Notes: generated from the letters alone by a model not told the origin. Counted from the stretch's first letter, positions 9,026-16,849 are shown. The stretch is 47,660 nucleotides of DNA from Clostridia bacterium (GCA_017459565.1 JAFUCP010000021.1:1-47660), one strand, 5' to 3'. Made by a program: numbers and translations.

Positions 9026-10159
9026 TTGAACACAGTAAAAGACAGGATTGTGCGCTACGCGAAGGCGCTTAACATCATGGCCATCATCGCCAGGGTTTTT
9101 GTAATCGTCGGGATGGTCGTCACCGTGCTGCAAATGATCGCGACATTCTCGCTGAACACGCCCTTCATGGCCGACTTCTACGACGGCGGGATCGAGCAAA
9201 TCGAAAGCATCCTGGGCCGCAGCGCCCTGTTTCAGGTGTTGCATGACATCGCCGATCTGAGCGCGATGGACCCGGTCTATCAAAAGGCCATCGAGTTGTT
9301 CATCACGCTGCTTTCGCTGCTGGTGTTGCTGCTTTATATCATCTTCTTTCAAAAGCTGATCGGGCACATCATCAAGGCGCAGCAGCCCTTCTCCCACGAG
9401 AGCGCCCGGCGCATGACCAGCGGATCGTGGTGGCTTCTGCTGCCGGTGCTGATCAACCCTGTGCTGGGCCTGGCGCTGTTTATGATCATGCGCTTCTTCG
9501 CCGTAATTTTTGAATATGGCGCTTACCTTCAGGACCAGGCGGACGAGACCAGCCGCATACAGGAGGAGGTCATCGTCTCTCTGGCAGAGATCACCGAAAA
9601 CAAATCTGAGCAAACCGGCCAGCACATCCGCCGCGTATCGGAGTATTCACGCATCCTCGCCAGGCAGCTGGGCTACAGCCCGGAGGCCGCCCGGAACCTT
9701 CGCCTGGCCTCCACCATGCACGATCTGGGCAAGCTGATGATCCCCTCAGAAATCCTGGATAAGCCCGGCAAGCTCACGGACGAGGAGTTTGCCGTGATTA
9801 AAAAGCATCCGGTGTACGGCGAACATCTGCTGCACAACGTGGAGGGAGAAACCATGGCCCTGGCCCGCTTGGTGGCCCTGGAGCATCACGAGCGCTACGA
9901 CGGCAAGGGCTATCCCGAGGGCAAGCAGGGCGAGGCCATCAGTCTGGACGGGCGGATCGTGGCCGTGGCCGACGTGTACGACGCGCTCACCAGCCGCCGC
10001 AGCTACAAGACCGCCTGGGACCCCAAGGACGCCTACGACGAGATCGTCAAGGGCAGCGGAACCCAGTTTGACGCCCGGGTTGTGGATGCCTTCAAGACTG
10101 CCTATGACGAAATCGACGCCACCCGGCGCAAATACGCGGACGACAAGCCCGCGGCATAG
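9026..10159 (+). CDS. Membrane-anchored HD-GYP domain phosphodiesterase
   Basis: 377 residues from a TTG start. Three hydrophobic segments occupy roughly residues 12-35, 95-115 and 135-165; the C-terminal half is an HD-GYP domain with HDLGK at 232-236, HHE at 287-289 and GYP at 295-297. HD-GYP proteins of this type usually hydrolyse cyclic di-GMP, at the inner face of the membrane. GAGGTGA (9014-9020) lies 5 nt from TTG 9026, favouring it over GTG 9017, which overlaps that site. It sits between tsf and pyrH, after the tsf terminator, with no obvious promoter seen. There is no sensory domain beyond the membrane part, and the ligand is unknown. Confidence 0.85.
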   Translation: MNTVKDRIVRYAKALNIMAIIARVFVIVGMVVTVLQMIATFSLNTPFMADFYDGGIEQIESILGRSALFQVLHDIADLSAMDPVYQKAIELFITLLSLLVLLLYIIFFQKLIGHIIKAQQPFSHESARRMTSGSWWLLLPVLINPVLGLALFMIMRFFAVIFEYGAYLQDQADETSRIQEEVIVSLAEITENKSEQTGQHIRRVSEYSRILARQLGYSPEAARNLRLASTMHDLGKLMIPSEILDKPGKLTDEEFAVIKKHPVYGEHLLHNVEGETMALARLVALEHHERYDGKGYPEGKQGEAISLDGRIVAVADVYDALTSRRSYKTAWDPKDAYDEIVKGSGTQFDARVVDAFKTAYDEIDATRRKYADDKPAA

Positions 10160-10183
10160 CACAATATGAAAGGAAGTCTGACC

Positions 10184-10903
10184 ATGTACAGGCGCATTAT
10201 ATTAAAGCTCAGCGGCGAGACGCTGGCTCCCGAAAGATTCTCCCCCACCGACGCTTCCCTTTCCTTTGACGCGGCCCGCGTGGACCGCGCGGCGTCGGCC
10301 ATCGTGAAGCTGGCGGAACTGGGCGTACAGGTCGGCGTGGTGATGGGCGGCGGCAATATTTGGCGCGGTCGCTTTACCGACGAGATGAACCCCGTTCTGG
10401 CGGACCAGATGGGGATGCTGGCGACGATCATCAACGCCCTGGCCGTGCAGGACGCCATCGTGCGGCTGGGCCATGGCGCGACGGTTTTCACTGCCCAGGA
10501 GATGACCCGCTTTGCCGAGCTTTACCGGGCCGACCGCGCCATCGAGCGCATGGAGGCCGGTGATATCGTGCTGCTGGCCGGCGGCAGCGGCAACCCTTTC
10601 TTCACCACGGACACCGCCGCCGCGCTCCGTGCCGCGGAGCTGCGCGCTGACGCCGTGTTCAAGGGCACCACGGTGGACGGCGTTTACGACTCCGATCCCC
10701 GCACGAACCCCGACGCGAAGCTGATCCGGGACATCACCTACCGCGAAACCATCGAGCGCGGCCTGAAGGTCATGGACATCACCGCCTTCCAGCTGTGCCG
10801 GGAGCAGCACATTCCCGTCATTCGCATTTTCAATATGGACGATCTGGACAACATACTGCGCGTCGCCAGGGGCGAAGCCATCGGCACCGTGGTCCACGCA
10901 TAA
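10184..10903 (+). CDS. pyrH: UMP kinase
   Basis: 239 residues, the usual length. Amino acid kinase fold: KLSGE near the N-terminus, VVMGGGNIWRG in the phosphate-binding region, GSGNPFFTTDTAA, and TVDGVYDSDPR. Phosphorylates UMP to UDP. ATG 10184 follows an AGGAAG ribosome binding site; the upstream in-frame ATG 10166 would place the site inside the gene. It starts 24 bases after the HD-GYP gene and is probably co-transcribed with it. The usual next gene, frr, is absent here; a terminator and a convergent gene follow. Confidence 0.97.
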   Translation: MYRRIILKLSGETLAPERFSPTDASLSFDAARVDRAASAIVKLAELGVQVGVVMGGGNIWRGRFTDEMNPVLADQMGMLATIINALAVQDAIVRLGHGATVFTAQEMTRFAELYRADRAIERMEAGDIVLLAGGSGNPFFTTDTAAALRAAELRADAVFKGTTVDGVYDSDPRTNPDAKLIRDITYRETIERGLKVMDITAFQLCREQHIPVIRIFNMDDLDNILRVARGEAIGTVVHA

Positions 10904-10913
10904 CCCATCTCGC

Positions 10914-10951
10914 AAAAAACCGCGGATTCCTGCTCCGAATCCGCGGTTTTT
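10914..10951. terminator. Bidirectional terminator between pyrH and the convergent glycan operon
   Basis: CCGCGGATTC (10920-10929) / GAATCCGCGG (10937-10946), flanked by an A-run on the left and TTTTT on the right, so it can work on both strands. Confidence 0.92.
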
Positions 10952-10956
10952 GTGTT

Positions 10957-12735
10957 TTATAAATTGAGATAGCCCGTCCAGAATTCCCGGGAGGTCATTT
11001 GCCCCCGTGCGACATGGTAGCTTTCGGCGGCGGCAGGATAGCAGCGCAGCAGTCTGAGTGCCCTGCCGATCATCCGAAGCACCATGGATATGGACTTTGC
11101 AAAGCTGCGCCGGGTGACAAAGCCCCTGTCTGTGGTCCTGTCGTAGTTCAAAAGCGCCTTCTTGCGATAGCAGGTGCGGGGCCAGCAGGTGGCCGCGTTG
11201 ACCACGTTCGTGCCCTGTGCCGGCAGGAACAGACCGTTCAAAAACAGTACCCGCAGCATAACCTTCCGCGTCTTGCCCTTTTCCAGGCTGTCGAGGTACT
11301 GCCTTTCGTCAAAGGGTATCTCCAGCTTCTCCACCGGCTCAAAGCGATAGGCATTTCCCATGATTTGCCGGTTGAGCGCCTCGGCGTCCGCGCCCATCAG
11401 GAAATCCGCCCCGGCGCAGAAGTCGTCCACGCCCTTCAGCACCCGCTCGCAATCGTGGTAGCGATATCGTATCACATTCACAATCAGCTTGCGGGCCATC
11501 AGCTTCACGGCGTCCATGCCGGAAAAGCGCGGCCTGTGCAGCGCGTTAAGGATCAGGTCGTTGCGCGTTTCATAGTAGACCATGCTCGAGGAATAGCGGT
11601 TGTCGAAGGATTCATGCCACACGCAGATGCCGTTCAGCGTGAGAATATCGCTGCCGGTGCGCAGGCCGAACTCCACGTCGTCCCGGTGGACAAACACCGG
11701 CAGGGGCAGGTTGTCCGGGCGTATCTTCGCCATGGGCACACAGCTGTACCACCATCCGTTGAAATCCAGCCGTTCCTCCCGCTCGTTTTCCAGAACGTTT
11801 TTTAGCGTCCGCAAATCCAGGTTTTCCTTGCGAGGCCTCGGCTCAAGGCCGTCCCACACCGCACCGCTTTCATATTGCACATGCCGCGCATCCAACCGCA
11901 TCAGCGACCCCGCGATGGTCTTTCCAGCAAACTCAGCCCGCAGCAGCCGCAGCAGCCGGTAGGTGCGCAGCAAGGCGTCGGCGCTGATCAGCACGTCGTC
12001 ATCCATCAACAGCACATGGGAAAAGCGCCGCGGGCTGTCCATGATCTCAAGCATCCCCCGGGCAAAGCCGCCCGCGCCGCCGGTATTCCTGTTTTTGAAG
12101 ATATGCACGCGGTCGCTTTCAAGCCGCGCGGCTTCAAGCGTCTGGCCGTTGTCCGAAACGTAGATCTCAAGATGCTTTCGCAATTCACTGTCCGGGTTGT
12201 TCAAAAACGTCTCGTTCAGCAGCGCCAGGTTGCCTTCGACGTAGGCCTCCCGGCGATAGGTGCATATGTCGATGGCGATATCCACGTCGTTCAGTTCCGC
12301 TTCATTGACCTTTGTGCAATAGCTGCCGCCGCGAAGCACGGCGCCCTCCCCCTCCGCCGTCAGCGCGAAGGCGAGCAGGCCGTCCTCCGGCAGCGGGCCC
12401 GGAAAGGCAAGCTCAACCGTGCCGCCTCCGGGAACGTTCAGCGCCCTTTCCGCCAGCACGCTGCGCGCCGCGCCATCCTGCGCCGCATGGATGTGCGTGA
12501 GCGCCACGCGTGCCGCACCTTCGACCTCAAGACGCAGGCTCAGATTGTCCAGCCTCGTATAGCCGCGCCATTTGCCCACGGAAAAGGCGTTAAAGAAGGT
12601 GTCCGCCGAAATGGACGCGCCCTTTTCAAGCCGCGCAGTGTCCCGCGCCGGTACTGCGCCGTCAGATCTGAAATACATCTCCGGCGCGCCACAGAGATCG
12701 GGGGCCGGGAACAGCAGCTCCTGCAATACCATCAT
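10957..12735 (-). CDS. GlfT2-like galactofuranosyltransferase (GT2 family)
   Basis: 592 residues. The N-terminal beta-rich domain contains FFNAFSVGKWRGYT, the signature seen at the start of GlfT2-type enzymes. The GT-A domain has CTYRRE, VSDNGQ, NRNTGGAGGFARG, the metal-binding DDD at 245-247, a second acidic pair in HRDDVEFG (Asp352-353) and WHESF (373-377), matching the catalytic layout of mycobacterial GlfT2. Expected reaction: transfer of galactofuranose from UDP-Galf onto a growing lipid-linked glycan at the inner membrane face. ATG 12735 overlaps the preceding wzt stop codon (ATGA), so the two are translationally coupled. Sugar specificity is inferred from family; no UDP-galactopyranose mutase gene is in the window. 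Confidence 0.85.
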   Translation of the reverse strand: MMVLQELLFPAPDLCGAPEMYFRSDGAVPARDTARLEKGASISADTFFNAFSVGKWRGYTRLDNLSLRLEVEGAARVALTHIHAAQDGAARSVLAERALNVPGGGTVELAFPGPLPEDGLLAFALTAEGEGAVLRGGSYCTKVNEAELNDVDIAIDICTYRREAYVEGNLALLNETFLNNPDSELRKHLEIYVSDNGQTLEAARLESDRVHIFKNRNTGGAGGFARGMLEIMDSPRRFSHVLLMDDDVLISADALLRTYRLLRLLRAEFAGKTIAGSLMRLDARHVQYESGAVWDGLEPRPRKENLDLRTLKNVLENEREERLDFNGWWYSCVPMAKIRPDNLPLPVFVHRDDVEFGLRTGSDILTLNGICVWHESFDNRYSSSMVYYETRNDLILNALHRPRFSGMDAVKLMARKLIVNVIRYRYHDCERVLKGVDDFCAGADFLMGADAEALNRQIMGNAYRFEPVEKLEIPFDERQYLDSLEKGKTRKVMLRVLFLNGLFLPAQGTNVVNAATCWPRTCYRKKALLNYDRTTDRGFVTRRSFAKSISMVLRMIGRALRLLRCYPAAAESYHVARGQMTSREFWTGYLNL

Positions 12736-13481
12736 TGCGCTTCCCTCTTTTGCATCCAATCCAGGTAGGCGTCGCACACCTGGTCCGATGGGCCGTCCCG
12801 CATCAGCATGCCGTGATCCAGCCAGACCGCGCGGCGGCACAGCCGCTTCACCTGCTCGGCATCGTGGGAGACAAACAGCAGCGTCCTGCCCGTATCCAGC
12901 ATCTCCTCCATGCGCCGGTAGCACTTCTGCTGAAAGTTGTAATCGCCCACGGCCAGCACCTCATCCACCACCAGGATATCCGATTGCACATGAGTGGCGA
13001 TGGAAAAGCCGAGCCTCGCGATCATGCCCGAGGAATAGCTGCGCACGGGCACGTCGATAAACTCATGCAGTTCGGCGAAATCCACGATTTCATCGTAAAT
13101 GCGCTCCATATAGGGGCGCTTGTAGCCCAGCAGCGCGCCGTTCAGAAACACGTTCTCCCGGCCCGTCAGATCCACGTCGAAGCCCGCGCTGAGTTCGATC
13201 AGCGGCGCGATGCTCCCGCGCACGCGAACGCTGCCGGAGGTGGGCTCCATCACGCCCGCAATCAGCTTGAGCATGGTGCTTTTGCCGCTGCCGTTCTGAC
13301 CGATCAGGGCTACGGAATCCCCGCGGCGGACCGAGAAGCTCACGTCCTTCAGCGCGGTAAAGCCCGTGTACTTCAAATTGCGCCGGACGAGCTTGACCAG
13401 GTATTCCTTGAGCGTATCCGTGCGCTCCTGCTCCATGATAAAGCGCATACCCGCACCAATTACTTCAATCAAATTCTCCAT
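12732..13481 (-). CDS. Polysaccharide/teichoic-acid export ABC ATPase (Wzt/TagH type)
   Basis: 249 residues. Walker A GQNGSGKST, signature-region YSSGMIARLGF in place of LSGGQ (typical for this subfamily), and Walker B ILVVDEVLAVGD. It lacks the C-terminal carbohydrate-binding extension of long Wzt proteins. Partners the permease encoded just upstream (18-base gap) to flip a lipid-linked glycan outward, and overlaps the glycosyltransferase by 4 bases. The start at ATG 13481 has only a weak G-rich ribosome binding site. Confidence 0.93.
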   Translation of the reverse strand: MENLIEVIGAGMRFIMEQERTDTLKEYLVKLVRRNLKYTGFTALKDVSFSVRRGDSVALIGQNGSGKSTMLKLIAGVMEPTSGSVRVRGSIAPLIELSAGFDVDLTGRENVFLNGALLGYKRPYMERIYDEIVDFAELHEFIDVPVRSYSSGMIARLGFSIATHVQSDILVVDEVLAVGDYNFQQKCYRRMEEMLDTGRTLLFVSHDAEQVKRLCRRAVWLDHGMLMRDGPSDQVCDAYLDWMQKREAQ

Positions 13482-13499
13482 GGGTGCATCCCCCGCCTG

Positions 13500-14282
13500 T
13501 CAAATGTAGTAGATGAAGTCCTTGCGCAGTCGGTCGAACACCAGCGCGCCGATCAGGAACATGGCCACGGACATGGCCGCGCCCAGAAGCCAGCTCCCCA
13601 GCGGCGGGATGCGGCCATAGAGCATCAGCTCCCGGAAGATGTTCACGATGATGTACAGGGGATTCAGCCGTATGAACCGCGCCACGTTCTCCGGCACGGC
13701 TTCGATGGGATAGAAGATGGGCGTGGCGTACATCCAAACCATGGTGACAATGTTGTAAAGGTGCAGCACATCCTGGAACTTCACCGCCAGGGACGACGTG
13801 ATCATGCCCACGCCGCTGGCAAACAGCAGCAGGTAGATCAGCGGTATGAAGAACAGCAGCATCGACCAGTGGAGCTGCACCCGCGTCACCAGCATGACGA
13901 TCACCACCGCAAGCAGGCTCAGCGCCATGCTCACGAAGCAGGACAGCACTCTCGACAGCGGAAACACGCATTTGGGCACATACACCTTTTTCAAAAGCGT
14001 GCTGTTCTCCAGCACCGCGTACATGGCCCGGGTGGTGGATTCGTTGAAGAAGTTGAAGATCGTCTGGCCGCAGATCAGATACAGAGGATAGTTTTCAATC
14101 TCAAAGCGGAACATATAGGAAAAGATGATCATCATGACGGTCATCATCATAAGCGGATTCAGCAGGCTCCAAAAATAGCCCAGAAAGCTGCGCCTGTATT
14201 TCAGCTTCAAATCCCGCTTGACCAGCTCCACGATGAGGTGTACATATTTGAAGGTCATCCGCACTTCATGCAAAAATCCCAA
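13500..14282 (-). CDS. ABC-2 type polysaccharide export permease (Wzm/TagG type)
   Basis: 260 residues with an amphipathic N-terminus (LVKRDLKLKYRRSFLGYFWS, characteristic of the family) and six predicted membrane helices. First gene of the three-gene export operon. Start taken as TTG 14282 with GGGAG about 10 nt upstream; ATG 14258 is an alternative with a weaker site. Together with the ATPase and the galactofuranosyltransferase it points to synthesis and export of a galactofuranose-containing surface glycan. Confidence 0.9.
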   Translation of the reverse strand: MGFLHEVRMTFKYVHLIVELVKRDLKLKYRRSFLGYFWSLLNPLMMMTVMMIIFSYMFRFEIENYPLYLICGQTIFNFFNESTTRAMYAVLENSTLLKKVYVPKCVFPLSRVLSCFVSMALSLLAVVIVMLVTRVQLHWSMLLFFIPLIYLLLFASGVGMITSSLAVKFQDVLHLYNIVTMVWMYATPIFYPIEAVPENVARFIRLNPLYIIVNIFRELMLYGRIPPLGSWLLGAAMSVAMFLIGALVFDRLRKDFIYYI

Positions 14283-14336
14283 GGCTTTTCACGCTCCCAA
14301 GGCGCGCGCGCGCGTATATATTCAACTCCAATATGT

Positions 14337-14365
14337 ATTGTACAATAGAAGCGCAGCCGGGTCAA
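14337..14365 (-). promoter_or_regulatory. Promoter of the glycan export operon
   Basis: Minus strand TTGACC (14360-14365), 17-bp spacer, TACAAT (14337-14342). The 5' untranslated region then runs through a 20-base alternating purine-pyrimidine tract (14302-14321). Confidence 0.8.
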
Positions 14366-14388
14366 CCGCATTTGGGGAAAATATGCGC

Positions 14389-14413
14389 TGTCGTTCGGCG
14401 CCGCCGAACGACA
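14389..14413. promoter_or_regulatory. 11-bp perfect inverted repeat between divergent promoters
   Basis: TGTCGTTCGGC (14389-14399) and GCCGAACGACA (14403-14413), spacer GCC. It lies 24 bp behind the glycan operon -35 and 38 bp ahead of the riboswitch promoter -35. No T-tract follows on either strand, so an operator is more likely than a terminator. The binding protein is unknown. Confidence 0.5.
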
Positions 14414-14451
14414 TTTCGTGCATCAATTGCGCGGTTTTGGGAGAAATGGCC

Positions 14452-14479
14452 TTGCGCCTGCCGGAAATGGTGCTATAAT
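14452..14479 (+). promoter_or_regulatory. Promoter of the riboswitch-controlled operon
   Basis: TTGCGC (14452-14457), 16-bp spacer, TATAAT (14474-14479), about ten bases before the aptamer. Confidence 0.7.
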
Positions 14480-14487
14480 GATGCCAA

Positions 14488-14589
14488 TCAGTACGAGGGA
14501 GTAGCCGAACGCCCGTAAAGTCGGGCGGGTCTGAAACCGTCAGTACGGTGCGCCAGCGCCCGGAGCAGATGAAACGGCAAGACTCATAT
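14488..14589 (+). ncRNA. yybP-ykoY family (manganese) riboswitch aptamer
   Basis: The segment carries the conserved elements of the family: GGGAGTAGCC at 14498-14507, CCGTCAGTACGG at 14537-14548, and GGCAAGAC at 14576-14583. A closing stem forms between about 14488-14496 and 14581-14589. Members of this class sense Mn2+. The 3' closing strand is also the 5' arm of the downstream terminator, so metal binding should prevent termination, giving an ON switch. Assigned by pattern; a covariance model search would settle it. Confidence 0.88.
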
Positions 14590-14621
14590 TGTGAACCATG
14601 TTCGCGATATGGGTCTTTTTT
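14579..14621 (+). terminator. Riboswitch expression-platform terminator
   Basis: AAGACTCATAT (14579-14589) pairs with ATATGGGTCTT (14607-14617, one G-U), followed by a T-run to 14621. The 5' arm overlaps the aptamer P1 strand, so aptamer and terminator are mutually exclusive. Confidence 0.88.
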
Positions 14622-14658
14622 CATACCCACACCGCGACAGTGACAGGAGGTAATCGTT

Positions 14659-15072
14659 ATGACCCATACCAACATCGATCAGGAGATCCGCGAGGCGCGC
14701 CAGGCCGGCATCCGAGCCCTGAACAGCCTCCGGCAGGCGCAGCGCCACATGGACAGCGCCCGGAGCTGGGGCATCTTCGACATGCTGGGCGGCGGCATGA
14801 TCTCAAGTCTCATCAAGCACTCCAAACTCGACGATGCCCAGCGCTGCGTGGAGCAGGCCCAGGACGATCTGCGGGACTTCTGCCGGGAGCTTGAGGACGT
14901 GGATATGCCCGATGTGCGTATTGACGATCTGCTGACCTTCGCCGACTTCTTCTTCGACGGCTTCCTGGCGGACTTCCTGGTGCAGCAGCGCATCAACGAG
15001 GCCCGCGCCCGGCTGGAGCAGATCTGCCGACAGGTGGAGGAGATACTCTACCGGCTGGGCGAGCGGCTGTAA
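14659..15072 (+). CDS. Uncharacterised helical protein under manganese riboswitch control
   Basis: 137 residues, apparently all helical and cytoplasmic, with heptad-like Leu/Ala spacing at both ends. A central segment WGIFDMLGGGMISSLIKHSK is followed by an acidic stretch and LLTFADFFFDGFLADFLVQ. There is no signal peptide and no known enzymatic motif. I recall similar proteins in other Firmicutes annotated only as hypothetical. AGGAGG stands 9 nt before ATG 14659. As first gene after a yybP-ykoY riboswitch it is expected to be induced by Mn2+, which suggests a role in metal stress, but nothing in the protein proves metal handling. Forms an operon with the next small gene (40-base gap). Confidence 0.85.
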   Translation: MTHTNIDQEIREARQAGIRALNSLRQAQRHMDSARSWGIFDMLGGGMISSLIKHSKLDDAQRCVEQAQDDLRDFCRELEDVDMPDVRIDDLLTFADFFFDGFLADFLVQQRINEARARLEQICRQVEEILYRLGERL

Positions 15073-15112
15073 GCTGACTGCGTTTTTTTCGCATTGCAAA
15101 GGAGATGATACT

Positions 15113-15316
15113 GTGCTGACGCTCATTGTACTGTTTCTCGTATTCCGCATGATGATCCCCTGGCGCCGCTATCGCCCCTGGGGCATGTTCATGGGCGGGC
15201 CGCACATGTGGCGCCGTCCCCCGATGGGAGGCATGTTTATGGGCGGCTTCGGACCTCACGGTCCCCGTGGCTTCGGGCCCGGCGGCCCCCGCGGCTTCGG
15301 CGGCGGACGCTTCTAA
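15113..15316 (+). CDS. Small Met/Gly/Arg-rich membrane peptide
   Basis: 67 residues from GTG 15113, with AAAGGAG 8 nt upstream. The N-terminus MLTLIVLFLVFRMMI is one short hydrophobic segment. The rest is low complexity, rich in Gly, Met, Pro, Arg and Phe (repeats of GGPHMW, GGMFMGGFGPHGPRG type) with two His. Because of its good ribosome binding site and position directly after the riboswitch-controlled gene I read it as a real second gene. Function unknown; the Met and His residues could bind a soft metal but this is speculation. Confidence 0.65.
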   Translation: MLTLIVLFLVFRMMIPWRRYRPWGMFMGGPHMWRRPPMGGMFMGGFGPHGPRGFGPGGPRGFGGGRF

Positions 15317-15337
15317 AGGATATCTGGCGGTTTTTAC

Positions 15338-15410
15338 AATGATTGTCGACGCCATCCTTCGGATGTCGCCGACCCGGAAAACGTTCCGTTTTCCCAATCA
15401 TGTACAATTC
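15338..15410. repeat. 73-bp structured repeat, copy 3
   Basis: Same length and direction as the tandem pair at 222-367, about 15 kb away. Differs by loop base changes (ATCC-TTC-GGAT in hairpin 1) while both stems and the outer arms ATGATTG/CAATCAT remain paired. It lies 21 bases after the small membrane peptide gene and is followed by a GGCCGG/CCGGCC hairpin (15418-15442). Confidence 0.85.
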
Positions 15411-15417
15411 CAATAAA

Positions 15418-15480
15418 GGCCGGACGCACCGCGCGCCCGGCCACATTATTTGGGAGGTTTAACACCGCCGTTCCGGCGGT
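15418..15480. other. Two GC-rich hairpins between convergent genes
   Basis: GGCCGG (15418-15423) / CCGGCC (15437-15442), and ACCGCCG-TTC-CGGCGGT (15464-15480). Neither has a strong T-tract, but together they sit between the plus-strand small operon and the 3' end of thyX and may help end both transcripts. Confidence 0.4.
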
Positions 15481-15491
15481 CATTTCAGGCC

Positions 15492-16817
15492 TTACGGCCA
15501 GGCCCTCGGCTGCGGGTTGCCGCAGCTCATCTTCCCCTCCGGGCAGGGTCCAAGGCGGCAGCTTGCCCCATAGCAGCCGAAAAGCTCGGGCAGCTCCTCT
15601 TGCAGCAGCGCCAGCATCCGACCGGCCACGCCGCGAATCTCCCACTGGGCGCGGGCGCAGGTTCGCAGCTTCATGAAGTGGAGCAGCTCCCTGGCGTTCA
15701 TGCTCATCAATATATCCAGCTGGTGGCCGCTCATGGCGAAATAGCCCGCGTCCTGGGCGGACAGGCCCAGCGACAGCGCCCTTTGGGCCGCGTCGGTCTG
15801 CGCCGAAAATGCGCCGCGATAGACGGACTCCGCCGCCGGGTTCGCCCTGACGGAATCCGGCAGGACATACCGCCCTCCGGCCAGCGCCGTCAATACCGGC
15901 GGGATCACGGAGGACTGTATCCTGTGGCGGGCAAAGTGCGTCAGGCAGGCCAGCGATATACCCTTGATCCTGAAGGCATAATTCAGCATTTCAAGCTCCC
16001 TGGGGCGCGCGTCCGTCAGCAGGGATTTGACGCGCTCCGGCGTCAGACCCTCCCCCGCCCCGAACCGCCCGGAAAAGGCCAGCGCGGCGCTCAAAAGGCC
16101 CCTGGCATCCGCCGGAGCGGAGATCAGCTCCGCATCGCCCACGCCCTCCCACGGCGTTTTGAGCCCGGTGGGAAGCGGCATAGGGGCGCTGATCGCGCGG
16201 CGGTGCAGCTCCCCGTCGATCACGCCGGGATAGCGCGCGTCAAACTGCGTCTTCAGCTGCGTGCCCAGGCTTTCTATTTCACCGAAGCCCGCGCCGCGCC
16301 CCTGGAGCATGGCGCAGACGAGGGCGATCAGCTCCCGGGCGTTCACGGTCATAAAGAAGTTGCTGCGCAGGCTGTAGGGCAACACGAATCGGGCGTCCTC
16401 CTTGGGAACGCCCAGCGCCATGAGCTTTTCATAGTCGCCAAAGCGGTCGGCCATCGTTTGGTCGTAAAGCTCCGCCAGTTCGCCCTCAAGGTTCGCCGGG
16501 CGGACGCAGCCCGCGTTGGAAAAATCCACATAGCGGCGGGACTTGACGGTGTAGGAGGCCAGGCGCGCCTCTATGACGAACTGCTCCACCAGCACGGAGA
16601 CGTTGTCGAAGGCCACGCCGAAGGTCTGATGCTCTATGACGGACTTATGCCCGGAGGAAAGCACCTTGTCGATCAGCTTCAGGTCCCTTTCGTCCCCGAG
16701 ACTGCGCTCAAAGATCTCCATGGCCGTGCCCTGCTGGGTGGATATGCGCGCGGAGGACGCGGCGACGCGCAGCGCGTCCCGGTTCTCCACGACAATGATG
16801 GCTCTGCTGTTGTTCAC
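15492..16817 (-). CDS. thyX: Double-domain FAD-dependent thymidylate synthase (ThyX)
   Basis: 441 residues, about twice a standard ThyX. Domain 1 (about 1-215) has GHKSVIEH, then IEARLASYTVKSRRY at 82-96 where ThyX has its RHR...RY motif, and LPYSLRSNFFMTVNARELI. Domain 2 (about 230-441) has FARHRIQSS with RHR at 297-299, GGRYVLP, and MNARELLHFMKLR, the FAD/dUMP-binding pattern. ThyX makes dTMP from dUMP with FAD, NADPH and methylenetetrahydrofolate. The C-terminus has four Cys (415, 420, 425, 432) that could bind a metal. GTG start at 16817 with a G-rich site upstream. Monocistronic. The normal enzyme is a homotetramer, so two fused domains may act as a half-tetramer. Confidence 0.88.
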   Translation of the reverse strand: MNNSRAIIVVENRDALRVAASSARISTQQGTAMEIFERSLGDERDLKLIDKVLSSGHKSVIEHQTFGVAFDNVSVLVEQFVIEARLASYTVKSRRYVDFSNAGCVRPANLEGELAELYDQTMADRFGDYEKLMALGVPKEDARFVLPYSLRSNFFMTVNARELIALVCAMLQGRGAGFGEIESLGTQLKTQFDARYPGVIDGELHRRAISAPMPLPTGLKTPWEGVGDAELISAPADARGLLSAALAFSGRFGAGEGLTPERVKSLLTDARPRELEMLNYAFRIKGISLACLTHFARHRIQSSVIPPVLTALAGGRYVLPDSVRANPAAESVYRGAFSAQTDAAQRALSLGLSAQDAGYFAMSGHQLDILMSMNARELLHFMKLRTCARAQWEIRGVAGRMLALLQEELPELFGCYGASCRLGPCPEGKMSCGNPQPRAWP

Positions 16818-16849
16818 GTGATGACCCCCATAGGTGTATTCTGATGTTG

